NCBI RefSeq assembly: GCF_031979925.1
Contig: NZ_DALZFB010000002.1
Location: forward strand, 248,001 to 312,000
Direction of reading: 5' to 3'
Length of the DNA stretch: 64,000 bases
Source of the DNA: Pseudescherichia sp031979925
GTDB taxonomy: Bacteria > Pseudomonadota > Gammaproteobacteria > Enterobacterales > Enterobacteriaceae
The position numbers were made by a program, and so were the translations under genes. The notes below the pieces were generated by a model. It ran no database searches. It saw only the letters and a program-made list of their open reading frames with translations, and had not been told where the DNA came from. Shown here one piece after another: positions 41,183 through 49,650 of the stretch. Every line of letters begins with the position of its first letter. Positions within the stretch are counted from its first letter, which is position 1.

Positions 41183-42586
41183 CTATCTCCGTAGAAAGGA
41201 CGCCGCAGGGCGGGCATCGGCGATGCCCTGTTGTTCCAGTACACGTGCCGCGCGCAGGCAGGCCTGTTCATTAAAGGGAGCGGCAATCAGCTGTAAACCT
41301 ATCGGCAGCCCGCTGCGGCTGCGCAGCGGCACCGTGGTCACCGGCAAGCCTACAAACGAGATTGGCTGAGTCAGCATTCCCATGCTGGCACGGATGGGCA
41401 GCGGCTGGCCGTTAATCATCATCGTCTGCTCGCCAATCAGTGTCGCGCTGCGCGGGGTAGCCGGGGCGATCAGCACGTCGGCATGATTAAACAGCGCCCT
41501 GAAGGCCTGCTGGGCGTGGCGGCGAAAGCGCTGGGCCTGCACGTACCAGGCGGAGGGGATCATCGCGCCCGCCAACAGACGCTCCCGGGAGTGCGGCTCA
41601 AACCGCTCCGGCTCGCGGCGCAGGGCGGATAGATACTGATTGCCTCCCTCGGCAGCGCTGATGATAAACGCCGCCGAGCGCGACAGTTCCGCCTCCGGAA
41701 AGACCCGCTCTTCACGAGCGTCAAGGGCATGCGCGGCACGGCTTACTGCCTCCCGGGCGTCGTCATCGCACCAGGTGGTAAAGTAGCCGCCGAGCACCGC
41801 ACAGCGCAGCCCCTCCAGCCCGCGTTCCAGCAGCGGCGCTGTTTGCTCACTGGCGCGGTCGCGCTGGAAACCGTCCTCAGGATCGTCTCCTTGCAATACA
41901 TCGTAAACCGTAGCCAGATCGGCAACCCGACGGGCAAAGGGGCCGATATGATCCAGGCTGGCAACAAAAGGGTGACTGCCCGCGCGGGAGAGGCGGCCAA
42001 AGGTTGGCTTCAGCCCAAAGATGCCGCACAGCGAGGCGGGCACACGGATCGAGCCGTTGGTATCGCTGCCAAGAGAGAAGTGCACCAGCCCGGCGGCCAC
42101 CGCTGCCGCCGATCCGCCCGAGGAGCCGCCCGCAATACGCGTCAGATCGTGCGGATTGCGCGTCGCGCCATAGTGGCTGTTTTCGGTTGTAAAGCCGTAG
42201 GCGTAGGCGTCCATGTTCAGCATCCCGGAGAGTAACCCCCCGGCGCGATTAAGCTGGCGCACCGCAAAGCCGTCGCGCGCGGCGGCAGGACGATCGCTAA
42301 ACAGCTGTGCCCCGGCAAGGGTAGCGTGTCCGGCCACGTCAAACAGGTTTTTTACCGCGTAGGGAATGCCCGCCAGAGGGGGCAGCGGCTGCCCCTGGCG
42401 GCGCAGGGTATCAATGCGCTCCGCTTCCTCCAGCATCCGCGCGTCGGTCACCGCCGTCCAGGCATTGATGTGCGGATTGACCCGCGCAATATCATCCAGC
42501 GTCTGACAGGCGATCTCCCGGGCGCTCACCGTGCCGCTGGTCAGCGCCTGCTGGATATCGTTTATACTCATCTCGTTAAGGGTCAT
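41183..42586 (-). CDS. hpxY: Amidase HpxY, AtzE family
   Basis: This 467-residue amidase-signature enzyme has the catalytic Ser-cisSer-Lys system: Lys in 'PYAVKNLFDVAG' and the Gly/Ser-rich 'RIAGGSSGGSAAAVAAGLVHFSLGSDTNGSIRVPA'. It overlaps the small hpxX gene by 4 bp, matching the AtzE-AtzG pairing of GatCAB-like amidases. In the hpx system it acts late, on the ureido/oxamate side of allantoate breakdown; its precise substrate is inferred. Confidence 0.9.
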   Translation of the reverse strand: MTLNEMSINDIQQALTSGTVSAREIACQTLDDIARVNPHINAWTAVTDARMLEEAERIDTLRRQGQPLPPLAGIPYAVKNLFDVAGHATLAGAQLFSDRPAAARDGFAVRQLNRAGGLLSGMLNMDAYAYGFTTENSHYGATRNPHDLTRIAGGSSGGSAAAVAAGLVHFSLGSDTNGSIRVPASLCGIFGLKPTFGRLSRAGSHPFVASLDHIGPFARRVADLATVYDVLQGDDPEDGFQRDRASEQTAPLLERGLEGLRCAVLGGYFTTWCDDDAREAVSRAAHALDAREERVFPEAELSRSAAFIISAAEGGNQYLSALRREPERFEPHSRERLLAGAMIPSAWYVQAQRFRRHAQQAFRALFNHADVLIAPATPRSATLIGEQTMMINGQPLPIRASMGMLTQPISFVGLPVTTVPLRSRSGLPIGLQLIAAPFNEQACLRAARVLEQQGIADARPAASFLRR

Positions 42587-42771
42587 GCTCTATAGACTCC
42601 TGCAATCTCCAGTCGATCGTCGAGTGGAACGGCCATCAGCGGCTCGGCCAGGGCGGCGATGCGGCTAAACTGCATCTCCAGCTCGGCGCGGCGGGCATCG
42701 TCCAACGTCAGGTCGAGCAGTTGGGTCATCTGTGTCAGGTAGTCGGCCCAGTCGGGCTGTGCATTGTTCAT
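42583..42771 (-). CDS. hpxX: HpxX, AtzG-like small subunit
   Basis: The protein has 62 residues from ATG 42771 (MNNAQPDWADYLTQMTQLLDLTLDDARRAELEMQF); a longer frame upstream has no similarity. The helix pattern with 'LEMQFSRIAALAEPLMAVPL' is typical of AtzG/GatC-like subunits that stabilise an AtzE amidase. Its stop overlaps the hpxY start. Confidence 0.88.
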   Translation of the reverse strand: MNNAQPDWADYLTQMTQLLDLTLDDARRAELEMQFSRIAALAEPLMAVPLDDRLEIAGVYRA

Positions 42772-42781
42772 CAATTTCTCC

Positions 42782-44365
42782 TTAAAAGCCGGCGGCCGAA
42801 CCGTTGCTGCGCGGATCGGATGCGCCCTCAAACAGGCCGTTGGGATGGCGAACGATAGCCCCGGCATGGCCCATCGCCTCGCTAAAATCAGGCAGGACCT
42901 CCACCTCATGCCCCAGCGCGCGCAGACGATCAATGCTCTCTGGCGTAAAGCGCCCTTCAAGCTTTAGCGAATCCGAAGTTTGCCCCCAGGTGCGCCCCAG
43001 CAGCCAGCGTGGCCGGGAGATGCTCTCCTGCAGCGGCACGCCCTGTAGAATGTAGCGGGTGAAGATCGCCGCCTGGGTCTGGGGCTGGCCGTCGCCACCC
43101 ATCGAGCCGTAAACCATCACCCGGCCATCGCGAAGGCGTGCTGCCGCAGGGTTGAGGGTATGAAACGGCTGCTTGCCCGGAGCCAGCGCCAGCAGATGCG
43201 TTGGATCGAGGCTAAACGAGGCTCCACGGTTTTGCCAGACGATCCCGGTATCGGGAAGGACCACGCCGCTGCCGAACTCATGATAGAGGCTCTGAATAAA
43301 GGAGACCGCCAGTCCGCTCTTATCCATCGTCCCCATCCACACGGTGTCGCCCGGGCCTTTACCCGCGCCCCAGGGGGCGGCGCGACTGTCATCTATCCGA
43401 TCGGCCAGCGGCTGTAGCGCTACGGGATCGAGCAGGCTCTGAATGTCGGTATCGAGATGGCGGGGATCGGTGATGTGCGCATCGCGCAGGCGAAAGGCCA
43501 GCTTGGTGGCCTCGGCGATGCGGTGCACGGTTTGCGTCTCATCGGCCTCGGCCATATTTAAGCGGTCGGTGATGCCGAGGATCGCCAGCGACACCAGCCC
43601 CTGGGTAGGCAGTGCCAGGTTCCACAGCTCGCCGTGCTGGTGCTGAAGCCTGAGCGGTTGTGGACGGCGGGCGCGATGCTGGTGCAGATCGGCAAGGGTA
43701 ACAGGGAGGCCGTAGTTAGCCATGCTATCGGCCATTCGCTCCGCCAGCGGACCGCGATAAAAGCTCTCCAGCCCCTCCTCAACCAGCCGTTGCAGGGTAG
43801 AGGCGAGGGCAGGCTGGTGGAAGCGGCTACCGGCAACCGGTGGCTCACCGTTGACCAGAAAGGTTTCAGCGAAGCCGGGCAGGTGACGCAGCTCCTCTAA
43901 CTTGCTGGCGGTAGCATTGGCCTGAGATTGCGTGACCGGGATCCCCTCTGTGGCATAGCCGATGGCGTCCGCCAGCAGGCGCGAGAGCGGCAGCGCTTTG
44001 CCGGTCAGCGACTGGGATACATCCAGAGCCTCCTGCCAGCCGCTGACGGTGCCTGCAACGGTTAGCGCGGCGCGTGGCCCACGGTGCGGGATCTGTGCAA
44101 GATCGCCATAGGTGGTAAGCGAGGCTAGCGAGCCCGCCGCACCGCTGGCGTCAATGGCAATGGGTTCTCCCTCCGGCGGGACGATGAGCCAGAAGCCATC
44201 GCCACCGAGGCCGTTCATATGGGGGTAGACAACGGCAATGGTTGCGGCAGCGGCCACCATCGCCTCAATGGCGCTGCCGCCTTCGCGTAATACGGCAAGC
44301 GCGCTCTGGCTTGCCAGATGGTGGGGGGCCACCGCCATTCCATGAGCGGAAAAATGACTCTGCAC
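42782..44365 (-). CDS. hpxW: Oxamate amidohydrolase HpxW (gamma-glutamyltransferase-like)
   Basis: This 527-residue Ntn-hydrolase of the GGT family has 'AVVYPHMNGLGGDGFWLI' in the first half, a processing and catalytic Thr near residue 341 in GDTVWMGTMD, and 'HTLNPAAARLRDGRVMVYGSMGGDGQPQTQAAIF' near the end. It should self-cleave before the Thr into two subunits. In Klebsiella HpxW converts oxamate to oxalate and ammonia, the last nitrogen release of the route. It heads hpxW-X-Y-Z and is divergent from hpxU. Confidence 0.9.
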   Translation of the reverse strand: MQSHFSAHGMAVAPHHLASQSALAVLREGGSAIEAMVAAAATIAVVYPHMNGLGGDGFWLIVPPEGEPIAIDASGAAGSLASLTTYGDLAQIPHRGPRAALTVAGTVSGWQEALDVSQSLTGKALPLSRLLADAIGYATEGIPVTQSQANATASKLEELRHLPGFAETFLVNGEPPVAGSRFHQPALASTLQRLVEEGLESFYRGPLAERMADSMANYGLPVTLADLHQHRARRPQPLRLQHQHGELWNLALPTQGLVSLAILGITDRLNMAEADETQTVHRIAEATKLAFRLRDAHITDPRHLDTDIQSLLDPVALQPLADRIDDSRAAPWGAGKGPGDTVWMGTMDKSGLAVSFIQSLYHEFGSGVVLPDTGIVWQNRGASFSLDPTHLLALAPGKQPFHTLNPAAARLRDGRVMVYGSMGGDGQPQTQAAIFTRYILQGVPLQESISRPRWLLGRTWGQTSDSLKLEGRFTPESIDRLRALGHEVEVLPDFSEAMGHAGAIVRHPNGLFEGASDPRSNGSAAGF

Positions 44366-44401
44366 GGGCTGTCCTCATGATCAGAAGTGTATCCGTGAAC
44401 T

Positions 44402-44417
44402 TGCAAAAGCTGTTCCA
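44402..44417 (-). promoter_or_regulatory. Sigma-54-like promoter of hpxW-X-Y-Z
   Basis: The minus strand reads TGGAACAGCTTTTGCA, with GG-N10-GC and an intact TTGCA -12 part. Transcription would start about 25 bp before the hpxW ATG. Confidence 0.68.
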
Positions 44418-44506
44418 CTTCCGGGCGAAAAGTTTCAGCCGCGAAGGGGGCAGCGTTTTTATCGCAGCTGGCATGCATTGTGAAAGGGGTTAGCGGTATA
44501 GTTTGC

Positions 44507-44517
44507 TGAAACAAAAG
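44507..44517 (+). promoter_or_regulatory. Candidate HpxU operator in front of hpxU
   Basis: TGAAACAAAAG here is the exact reverse complement of CTTTTGTTTCA at 45527-45537, in front of the transporter operon. A further GTTTCA lies at 44432-44437 near the hpxW promoter. Shared TGAAAC elements at both HpxU-controlled regions suggest the repressor's site. Confidence 0.5.
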
Positions 44518-44530
44518 TTACAGAGGCCCT

Positions 44531-45370
44531 ATGGAACAGCTTGATGAACGCCTGAAAGGGCAATATGCGTCGCTATCACCCCAGGAGCAGCGGGTGGCGA
44601 ACTTTATTTTCGATCACTTTGACGATCTGATCAGCTACAACAGCGCCGAGCTGGCACAGCTTAGCGGAGTATCGAAGGCGACGGTGAGTCGTCTGTTTAA
44701 GCGCCTGGGATACGAAAAGTATAAGGATATGCGCGACGAGCTGCGCACTCTGCGCCAGAGCGGCATGCCGCTGACCGACAACCGCGATGCGGTGCAGGGC
44801 AACACGCTGCTGGCCCGCCACTATAAGCAGGAGATGGCGAACCTGACCCAGTGGGCCAACGCCCTCGACCCGCAGCAGTTTGCCGAGGCGATTACCGCCA
44901 TGGTGACCGCCCGGCGAATTGTGATTATCGGTATGCGCAACGCCTATCCGGCGGCGCTGCACCTGCGCCAGCAGCTGTTACAGGCCCGCGGCCAGGTACT
45001 GGTTCTGCCGCAGCCGGGGCAGAGCCTGAGCGAGGAGCTGGTGGATCTCACCCCTGACGATCTGGTGATTGTGATGGCGTTTCGCCGCCGCCCGCGCATT
45101 ATCCGCCCGCTGCTAGAGCAACTGCAGGCCGAGGGCGTCCCCGTGGTGCTGATGTGCGAACCGCAGGCCCTTAGCCTGCTGCCGCTGGCGCGCTGGCAGT
45201 TCTGCACTCCGCTGGACAGCGTCTCTGCCTACGATAGCTATGCGGCGGTGAACAGCCTGATTAACCTGCTGGCCAACGCCTTTTTGCATGAAATCCTCGA
45301 TAAGGGACGGCCGCGTATTCATAACATCGCCACTCTCTACCAGCAGCTGGACGAGCTGGAGCAGCGATAA
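44531..45370 (+). CDS. hpxU: RpiR-family repressor HpxU
   Basis: This 279-residue regulator has an N-terminal RpiR helix-turn-helix (LSPQEQRVANFIFDHFDDLISYNSAELAQLSGVSKATVSRLFKRLGY) and a C-terminal SIS domain (from about 120, 'ARRIVIIGMRNAYPAALHLRQQL'). In Klebsiella HpxU represses the allantoate-catabolism operons. It stands between the divergent hpxW operon and the ABC transporter/hpxJ-K operon, which are its expected targets. Confidence 0.92.
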   Translation: MEQLDERLKGQYASLSPQEQRVANFIFDHFDDLISYNSAELAQLSGVSKATVSRLFKRLGYEKYKDMRDELRTLRQSGMPLTDNRDAVQGNTLLARHYKQEMANLTQWANALDPQQFAEAITAMVTARRIVIIGMRNAYPAALHLRQQLLQARGQVLVLPQPGQSLSEELVDLTPDDLVIVMAFRRRPRIIRPLLEQLQAEGVPVVLMCEPQALSLLPLARWQFCTPLDSVSAYDSYAAVNSLINLLANAFLHEILDKGRPRIHNIATLYQQLDELEQR

Positions 45371-45392
45371 TGGGGCACCACGCTGGGGTTTG

Positions 45393-45407
45393 GCACTTTT
45401 TTGGTGC
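45393..45407. promoter_or_regulatory. NtrC-like enhancer site before the hpxJ-K operon
   Basis: GCAC-TTTTTTG-GTGC matches the GCAC-N7-GTGC core of NtrC sites. It is about 85 bp upstream of the sigma-54-like promoter at 45493, a normal enhancer distance. Confidence 0.68.
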
Positions 45408-45492
45408 AGATGAGTTAGATAACAACGCGGCTTTTCTGGCTCTTCTGCTCGCTATTTAGAGGCTTAACGAGGTTTTCCCGTTTGTTCGTGTT

Positions 45493-45508
45493 TGGCACAT
45501 AAGTTGCA
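45493..45508 (+). promoter_or_regulatory. Sigma-54-like promoter of the transporter/hpxJ-K operon
   Basis: TGGCACATAAGTTGCA has a perfect TGGCAC and TTGCA with GG-N10-GC spacing. The predicted transcription start is near 45519, about 40 bp before the first gene. Confidence 0.8.
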
Positions 45509-45526
45509 AAAGTCTAATTATAGAAT

Positions 45527-45537
45527 CTTTTGTTTCA
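45527..45537 (-). promoter_or_regulatory. Candidate HpxU operator at the transporter operon
   Basis: CTTTTGTTTCA lies a few bases downstream of the predicted sigma-54 start site, a classical position for repression. It is the exact inverse of the 11-mer before hpxU. Confidence 0.5.
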
Positions 45538-45560
45538 TGCTAACGTAACGGGTAAACATC

Positions 45561-46346
45561 ATGAGAAAACTGTTGATCGCACTGGCCGGGGCCGCTGTTC
45601 TGTTAACTCACCTGTCGGCAGCGCAGGCCGACCAGCTACAGGATATTGAGAAACGCGGCACGCTTCGTGTCGCCGTCCCGCAGGACTTCCCGCCGTTTGG
45701 CTCGGTAGGGACCGATCTCCAGCCGCAGGGCTACGACATCGATATGGCGCGCTATCTTGCCAAAGAGATGAAACTCAAACTGCAGCTGGTCCCGGTGACC
45801 AGCGCCAACCGGGTGCCCTATCTGCAAACGGATAAGGTGGACCTGGTGATCTCCAGCCTCGGTAAGAATGCCGAGCGTGAAAAGGTGATTGATTTCAGTC
45901 GCGCCTACGCGCCGTTCTTCCTTGGCGTCTTTGGTCCGAAAGGTTCAGAGCTGAAGGACGCTGCGGGGCTGAGCGGAAAATCCATCGGCGTCACCCGCGG
46001 TGCGGTTGAGGATATGGTCCTGACCGGCATTGCACCGAAAGAGGCGCAGGTGAAGCGTTACGAGGATAACAACACCACCCTGTCGGCCTATCTGTCGGGC
46101 CAGGTGGAGTATGTCGCCACCGGCAACCTGGTCGTGGCGGCCATCTCCCGGCAAAACGCCGACAAAGCGCCGGTGCCGAGCTTTATGCTCAAGGACTCAC
46201 CGTGCTTTATCGGCCTGAAGAAGAACGAGCCAGCGCTGAAGGCGAAGGTTGATGCGCTGATCGAACAGGGCGTGAAGGATGGCACCCTGAATAAACTCTC
46301 TGAGCAGTGGATGAAAGCTCCGCTGCCGGCAAGCCTTGGCGTATAA
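45561..46346 (+). CDS. Amino-acid-type ABC transporter substrate-binding protein (allantoate/ureide uptake)
   Basis: This 261-residue periplasmic binding protein of family 3 has a Sec signal peptide (about 1-23, ending SAAQA), then 'IEKRGTLRVAVPQDFPPFGSVGTDLQPQGYDIDMARYLAKEM' and 'VDLVISSLGKNAEREKVIDFSRAYAPFFLGVFG'. It is the first gene of a six-gene operon ending with hpxJ and hpxK and corresponds by position to hpxF of Klebsiella. The ligand is presumably allantoate or another ureide. Confidence 0.88.
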   Translation: MRKLLIALAGAAVLLTHLSAAQADQLQDIEKRGTLRVAVPQDFPPFGSVGTDLQPQGYDIDMARYLAKEMKLKLQLVPVTSANRVPYLQTDKVDLVISSLGKNAEREKVIDFSRAYAPFFLGVFGPKGSELKDAAGLSGKSIGVTRGAVEDMVLTGIAPKEAQVKRYEDNNTTLSAYLSGQVEYVATGNLVVAAISRQNADKAPVPSFMLKDSPCFIGLKKNEPALKAKVDALIEQGVKDGTLNKLSEQWMKAPLPASLGV

Positions 46347-46355
46347 GGCCAGTGA

Positions 46356-47021
46356 ATGACTGAACAACTTCAATTTTCTGCACTCTGGCCGCACTGGCCG
46401 GAGCTGCTGGCGGGACTGTGGATCACCGTGCAGCTTACGGTGATGGCGACGGCGGGAGGCCTGGCGCTGGGCATTCTCGGGGCTGCCATCCGCAGCGGGC
46501 GTCCGTCGTGGTTCAGCCGCATCTGGGGGGCCTATGTGGAGCTGATCCGCAATACGCCCTTCGTCGTACAGCTGTTCTTTATTGTCTTTGGCCTGCCCAA
46601 TATGGGCCTCAAAATGACGGCCGGTGAGGCTGCGCTGCTGGCAATGGTGATTAACCTGGGGGCTTACAGCACCGAGATCGTGCGCGCCGGGATTCAGGTT
46701 ACCCCGAAGGGTCAGTGGGAAGCCGGGCGGGTGCTGGGCCTGAGCCGTACCCAAACCTTTATCCGCATCGTGCTGCCCCCTGCATTGCAGCGAATCTACC
46801 CGGCGCTGGTCAGCCAGTGCATCATTGTCATGCTGGGATCGTCGGTGGTGTCACAGGTCTCTTATGAAGAGCTGACCTTTGCCGCCAACCTGATCCAGTC
46901 CCGAACCTTTCTGAGCTTCGAGGTCTATCTGGTGACGGCTGGGATCTACTTAATTCTGTCGATTGCCATGCGCCAGCTGCTGCTGGCAGCCGGGCGGAAA
47001 TGGCTTGGAGTGCAGGCATGA
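46356..47021 (+). CDS. ABC transporter permease, HisM/GlnP family
   Basis: This 221-residue polar-amino-acid-type permease has about five transmembrane helices. The EAA-loop motif is at 'QWEAGRVLGLSRTQTFIRIVLPPALQRIYPALV', and 'YVELIRNTPFVVQLFFIVFGLP' is typical of the family. It follows the binding protein by 9 bp and overlaps the second permease by 4 bp. It is likely hpxG by operon order. Confidence 0.9.
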   Translation: MTEQLQFSALWPHWPELLAGLWITVQLTVMATAGGLALGILGAAIRSGRPSWFSRIWGAYVELIRNTPFVVQLFFIVFGLPNMGLKMTAGEAALLAMVINLGAYSTEIVRAGIQVTPKGQWEAGRVLGLSRTQTFIRIVLPPALQRIYPALVSQCIIVMLGSSVVSQVSYEELTFAANLIQSRTFLSFEVYLVTAGIYLILSIAMRQLLLAAGRKWLGVQA

Positions 47022-47677
47022 TGACGACCTTTACCGACTGGGACATTATCCGCAACCTGCTGCTGGCCGGGCGCTGGACGGTGCTGCTCTCGCTGGTGGC
47101 CTTTACCGGCGGTGCGCTGGTGACGCTGCCGCTCCTGCTGCTGCGCCTGACCGGCGGACGGCAGGTGAAGCGCCTGATCCGCGGCTATATCGAACTGTTC
47201 CAGGGGACACCGCTGCTGATGCAGCTCTTTCTGGCCTTCTTCGGCGTGGCGATGTTTGGTATCGACGTCTCACCCTGGACGGCAGCCTCGCTGGCGCTGA
47301 CCCTCTATACCAGCGCCTTTTTGCTCGATATCTGGTTTGGCAGCATTCGCGCCCTGCCGAAAGGCCAGTGGGAAGCGTCGCGCTGTCTGGGGTTGAGCTT
47401 TGGCCAGACCCTCTGGCGGGTAGTCGCTCCGCAGGCGCTACGCATTGCCATTGCACCGACGGTGGGCTTTGCCGTGCAGGTGATCAAAGGCACGGCCCTG
47501 GCCTCGATCATCGGCTTCGTCGACCTGACCAAGGCCGGGACGATGCTGACTAACGTCACCTATCAGCCATTTAAAGTCTTTGCGCTGGTGGCGCTGGGCT
47601 ACTTCATTCTGTGCTACCCGCTGTCCCGCTACAGCCGCTATCTGGAGAATAAATTCAATGCCTCTCATCACCATTAA
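47018..47677 (+). CDS. ABC transporter permease, HisM/GlnP family
   Basis: This 219-residue second permease of the heteromeric importer starts at one of two adjacent ATGs (47018 or 47021). It has 'YIELFQGTPLLMQLFLAFFGVAMFG' and the EAA loop 'QWEASRCLGLSFGQTLWRVVAPQALRIAIAP'. Its last 20 bases overlap the ATPase gene. It is likely hpxH by operon order. Confidence 0.9.
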   Translation: MMTTFTDWDIIRNLLLAGRWTVLLSLVAFTGGALVTLPLLLLRLTGGRQVKRLIRGYIELFQGTPLLMQLFLAFFGVAMFGIDVSPWTAASLALTLYTSAFLLDIWFGSIRALPKGQWEASRCLGLSFGQTLWRVVAPQALRIAIAPTVGFAVQVIKGTALASIIGFVDLTKAGTMLTNVTYQPFKVFALVALGYFILCYPLSRYSRYLENKFNASHHH

Positions 47678-48395
47678 TCAGATGCAGAAGTACTACGGTG
47701 ATAACCACGTGCTCAAGGGCGTCGATCTGGATATCGATATGGGCGAGGTGATCTCCATTATTGGCCGCAGCGGATCGGGTAAAAGCACGCTGCTGCGCTG
47801 CATTAACGGCCTTGAGGGTTACCAGGAGGGGAGCATCAAGCTGGGTGGCATGACCATCACCGATCGTGATTCACAGGCGCGGGAAATCAGCCGTTCCGTT
47901 GGCATGGTATTCCAGAACTTCAACCTGTTCCCGCATATGACGGCGCTGGAGAACGTGATGCTGGCTCCGCGTCGGGTGCTGAAAAAGAGCGCCGCCGAGT
48001 GCCGCGAGCTGGCGCAAAAGATGCTGGAGAAGGTAGGGCTGGGCGACCGGCTGGACTACTACCCCTCTAGCCTCTCCGGCGGCCAGCAACAGCGCGTGGC
48101 GATTGCCCGTGCGCTGGCGATGTCGCCGAAGGTGTTACTCTGCGACGAGATCACCTCGGCGCTCGATCCGGAGCTGGTGGGCGAGGTGCTCAAGGTGCTG
48201 GAGCAGCTGGCAGCAGAAGGGATGACGCTGATTCTGGTGACGCATGAAATGAATTTTGCCCGCGAAGTGGGCGACCGCGTGGTGTTTATGCATCAGGGGA
48301 AAGTATGGGAGCAGGGCGACAGTAAAGCGCTGTTCGCCAATCCGCAGACCACCGAGCTGAAACAGTTTATCTCCTCCGTACGCGGCCTCAACTAA
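47658..48395 (+). CDS. ABC transporter ATPase, GlnQ/HisP type
   Basis: This 245-residue ATPase has Walker A GRSGSGKST, the Q-loop region VFQNFNLFPHMTALENVMLAP, signature LSGGQQQRVAIARAL, Walker B VLLCDEITSALDPE and switch His in VTHEMNFA. ATG 47658 (MPLITINQMQ) is chosen; the longer frame from 47580 lies within the permease gene. It powers the two permeases above and is likely hpxI by operon order. Confidence 0.93.
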   Translation: MPLITINQMQKYYGDNHVLKGVDLDIDMGEVISIIGRSGSGKSTLLRCINGLEGYQEGSIKLGGMTITDRDSQAREISRSVGMVFQNFNLFPHMTALENVMLAPRRVLKKSAAECRELAQKMLEKVGLGDRLDYYPSSLSGGQQQRVAIARALAMSPKVLLCDEITSALDPELVGEVLKVLEQLAAEGMTLILVTHEMNFAREVGDRVVFMHQGKVWEQGDSKALFANPQTTELKQFISSVRGLN

Positions 48396-48408
48396 TAAGG
48401 ACTCAAAA

Positions 48409-49650
48409 ATGGATATCGCGCAATTTTCGCAAATCAATCCGCCCCAGCGCCTGCTGATGGGGCCTGGACCTATCAACGCCGATCCGCGCGTGCTGCGCGC
48501 GATGGCAAGCCAGCTTGTCGGCCAGTACGATCCTGCCATGACCCACTATATGAACGAGGTGATGGTCCTCTATCGCGGCGTGTTCCGCACCGAAAACCGC
48601 TGGACGATGCTGGTGGATGGAACTTCGCGGGCGGGAATTGAAGCTATCCTTGTCTCGGCTATCCGCCCTGGTGACAAAGTGCTGGTGCCGGTATTTGGCC
48701 GCTTTGGCCATCTACTGTGCGAGATCGCTCGCCGCTGTCGGGCCGAAGTACATACCATCGAGGTGCCGTGGGGGGAGGTCTTTACTCCCGACCAGATCGA
48801 GGACGCCATCAAGCGGGTGCGTCCGCGCCTGCTGCTCACCGTGCAGGGTGATACCTCCACCACAATGCTGCAGCCTCTTGCCGAGCTGGGGGATATCTGC
48901 CGCCGCCATGACGTGCTGTTCTACACCGACGCTACCGCCTCACTGGGAGGCAACGCGCTGGAGAGCGATGCCTGGGGGCTGGACGCGGTCTCGGCGGGGA
49001 TGCAGAAGTGCCTCGGCGGCCCGTCCGGTACCTCGCCCATCACCCTCAGCCCGCGCATGGAGGAGGTCATCTGCCGCCGAAAATGCGTCGAAGAGGGGAT
49101 CCGCACCGAGGCCCACCGCGACGGCGAAGACGAGATGATCTACTCCAACTACTTCGACCTCGGCATGGTGATGGACTACTGGGGGCCGGAGCGCCTGAAT
49201 CATCACACCGAGGCCACCTCAGCGCTGTTTGCCGCCCGGGAGTGTGCGCGTCTGATCCTGCAGGAGGGGCTGGATAACGGCATCGCCCGCCATAAGCTGC
49301 ACGGCGATGCGCTGCTGAAAGGCATTCAGGCGATGGGACTGGAGACCTTCGGCGACCTGAAGCACAAGATGAACAACGTGCTGGGAGTGGTGATCCCGCA
49401 GGGGATCAACGGCGACCTGCTGCGCAAGCTAATGCTGGAGGATTTCGGCATTGAGATCGGCACCTCCTTCGGCCCGCTGCACGGCAAGGTGTGGCGCATC
49501 GGCACCATGGGTTATAACGCCCGCAAGGATTGCGTGATGACCACCCTGAGCGCACTGGAGTCGGTGCTTAACTACCTTAAATTCTCTACTGTTCAGGGCG
49601 CGGCGATGCAGGCCGCATGGGATTGCTACCGCAGCGAGCGTCCGCTATGA
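48409..49650 (+). CDS. hpxJ: Ureidoglycine-glyoxylate aminotransferase HpxJ
   Basis: This 413-residue class V PLP aminotransferase resembles PucG and alanine-glyoxylate aminotransferases. Motifs 'LLMGPGPINADPRVLRAMA', 'VDGTSRAGIEAIL' and 'YTDATASLGGNALESDAWGLDAVSAGMQKCLGGPSG' contain the PLP lysine. It transfers the amino group of ureidoglycine to glyoxylate, giving glycine and oxalurate, which leads to oxamate for HpxW. It overlaps hpxK by 4 bp. Confidence 0.92.
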   Translation: MDIAQFSQINPPQRLLMGPGPINADPRVLRAMASQLVGQYDPAMTHYMNEVMVLYRGVFRTENRWTMLVDGTSRAGIEAILVSAIRPGDKVLVPVFGRFGHLLCEIARRCRAEVHTIEVPWGEVFTPDQIEDAIKRVRPRLLLTVQGDTSTTMLQPLAELGDICRRHDVLFYTDATASLGGNALESDAWGLDAVSAGMQKCLGGPSGTSPITLSPRMEEVICRRKCVEEGIRTEAHRDGEDEMIYSNYFDLGMVMDYWGPERLNHHTEATSALFAARECARLILQEGLDNGIARHKLHGDALLKGIQAMGLETFGDLKHKMNNVLGVVIPQGINGDLLRKLMLEDFGIEIGTSFGPLHGKVWRIGTMGYNARKDCVMTTLSALESVLNYLKFSTVQGAAMQAAWDCYRSERPL

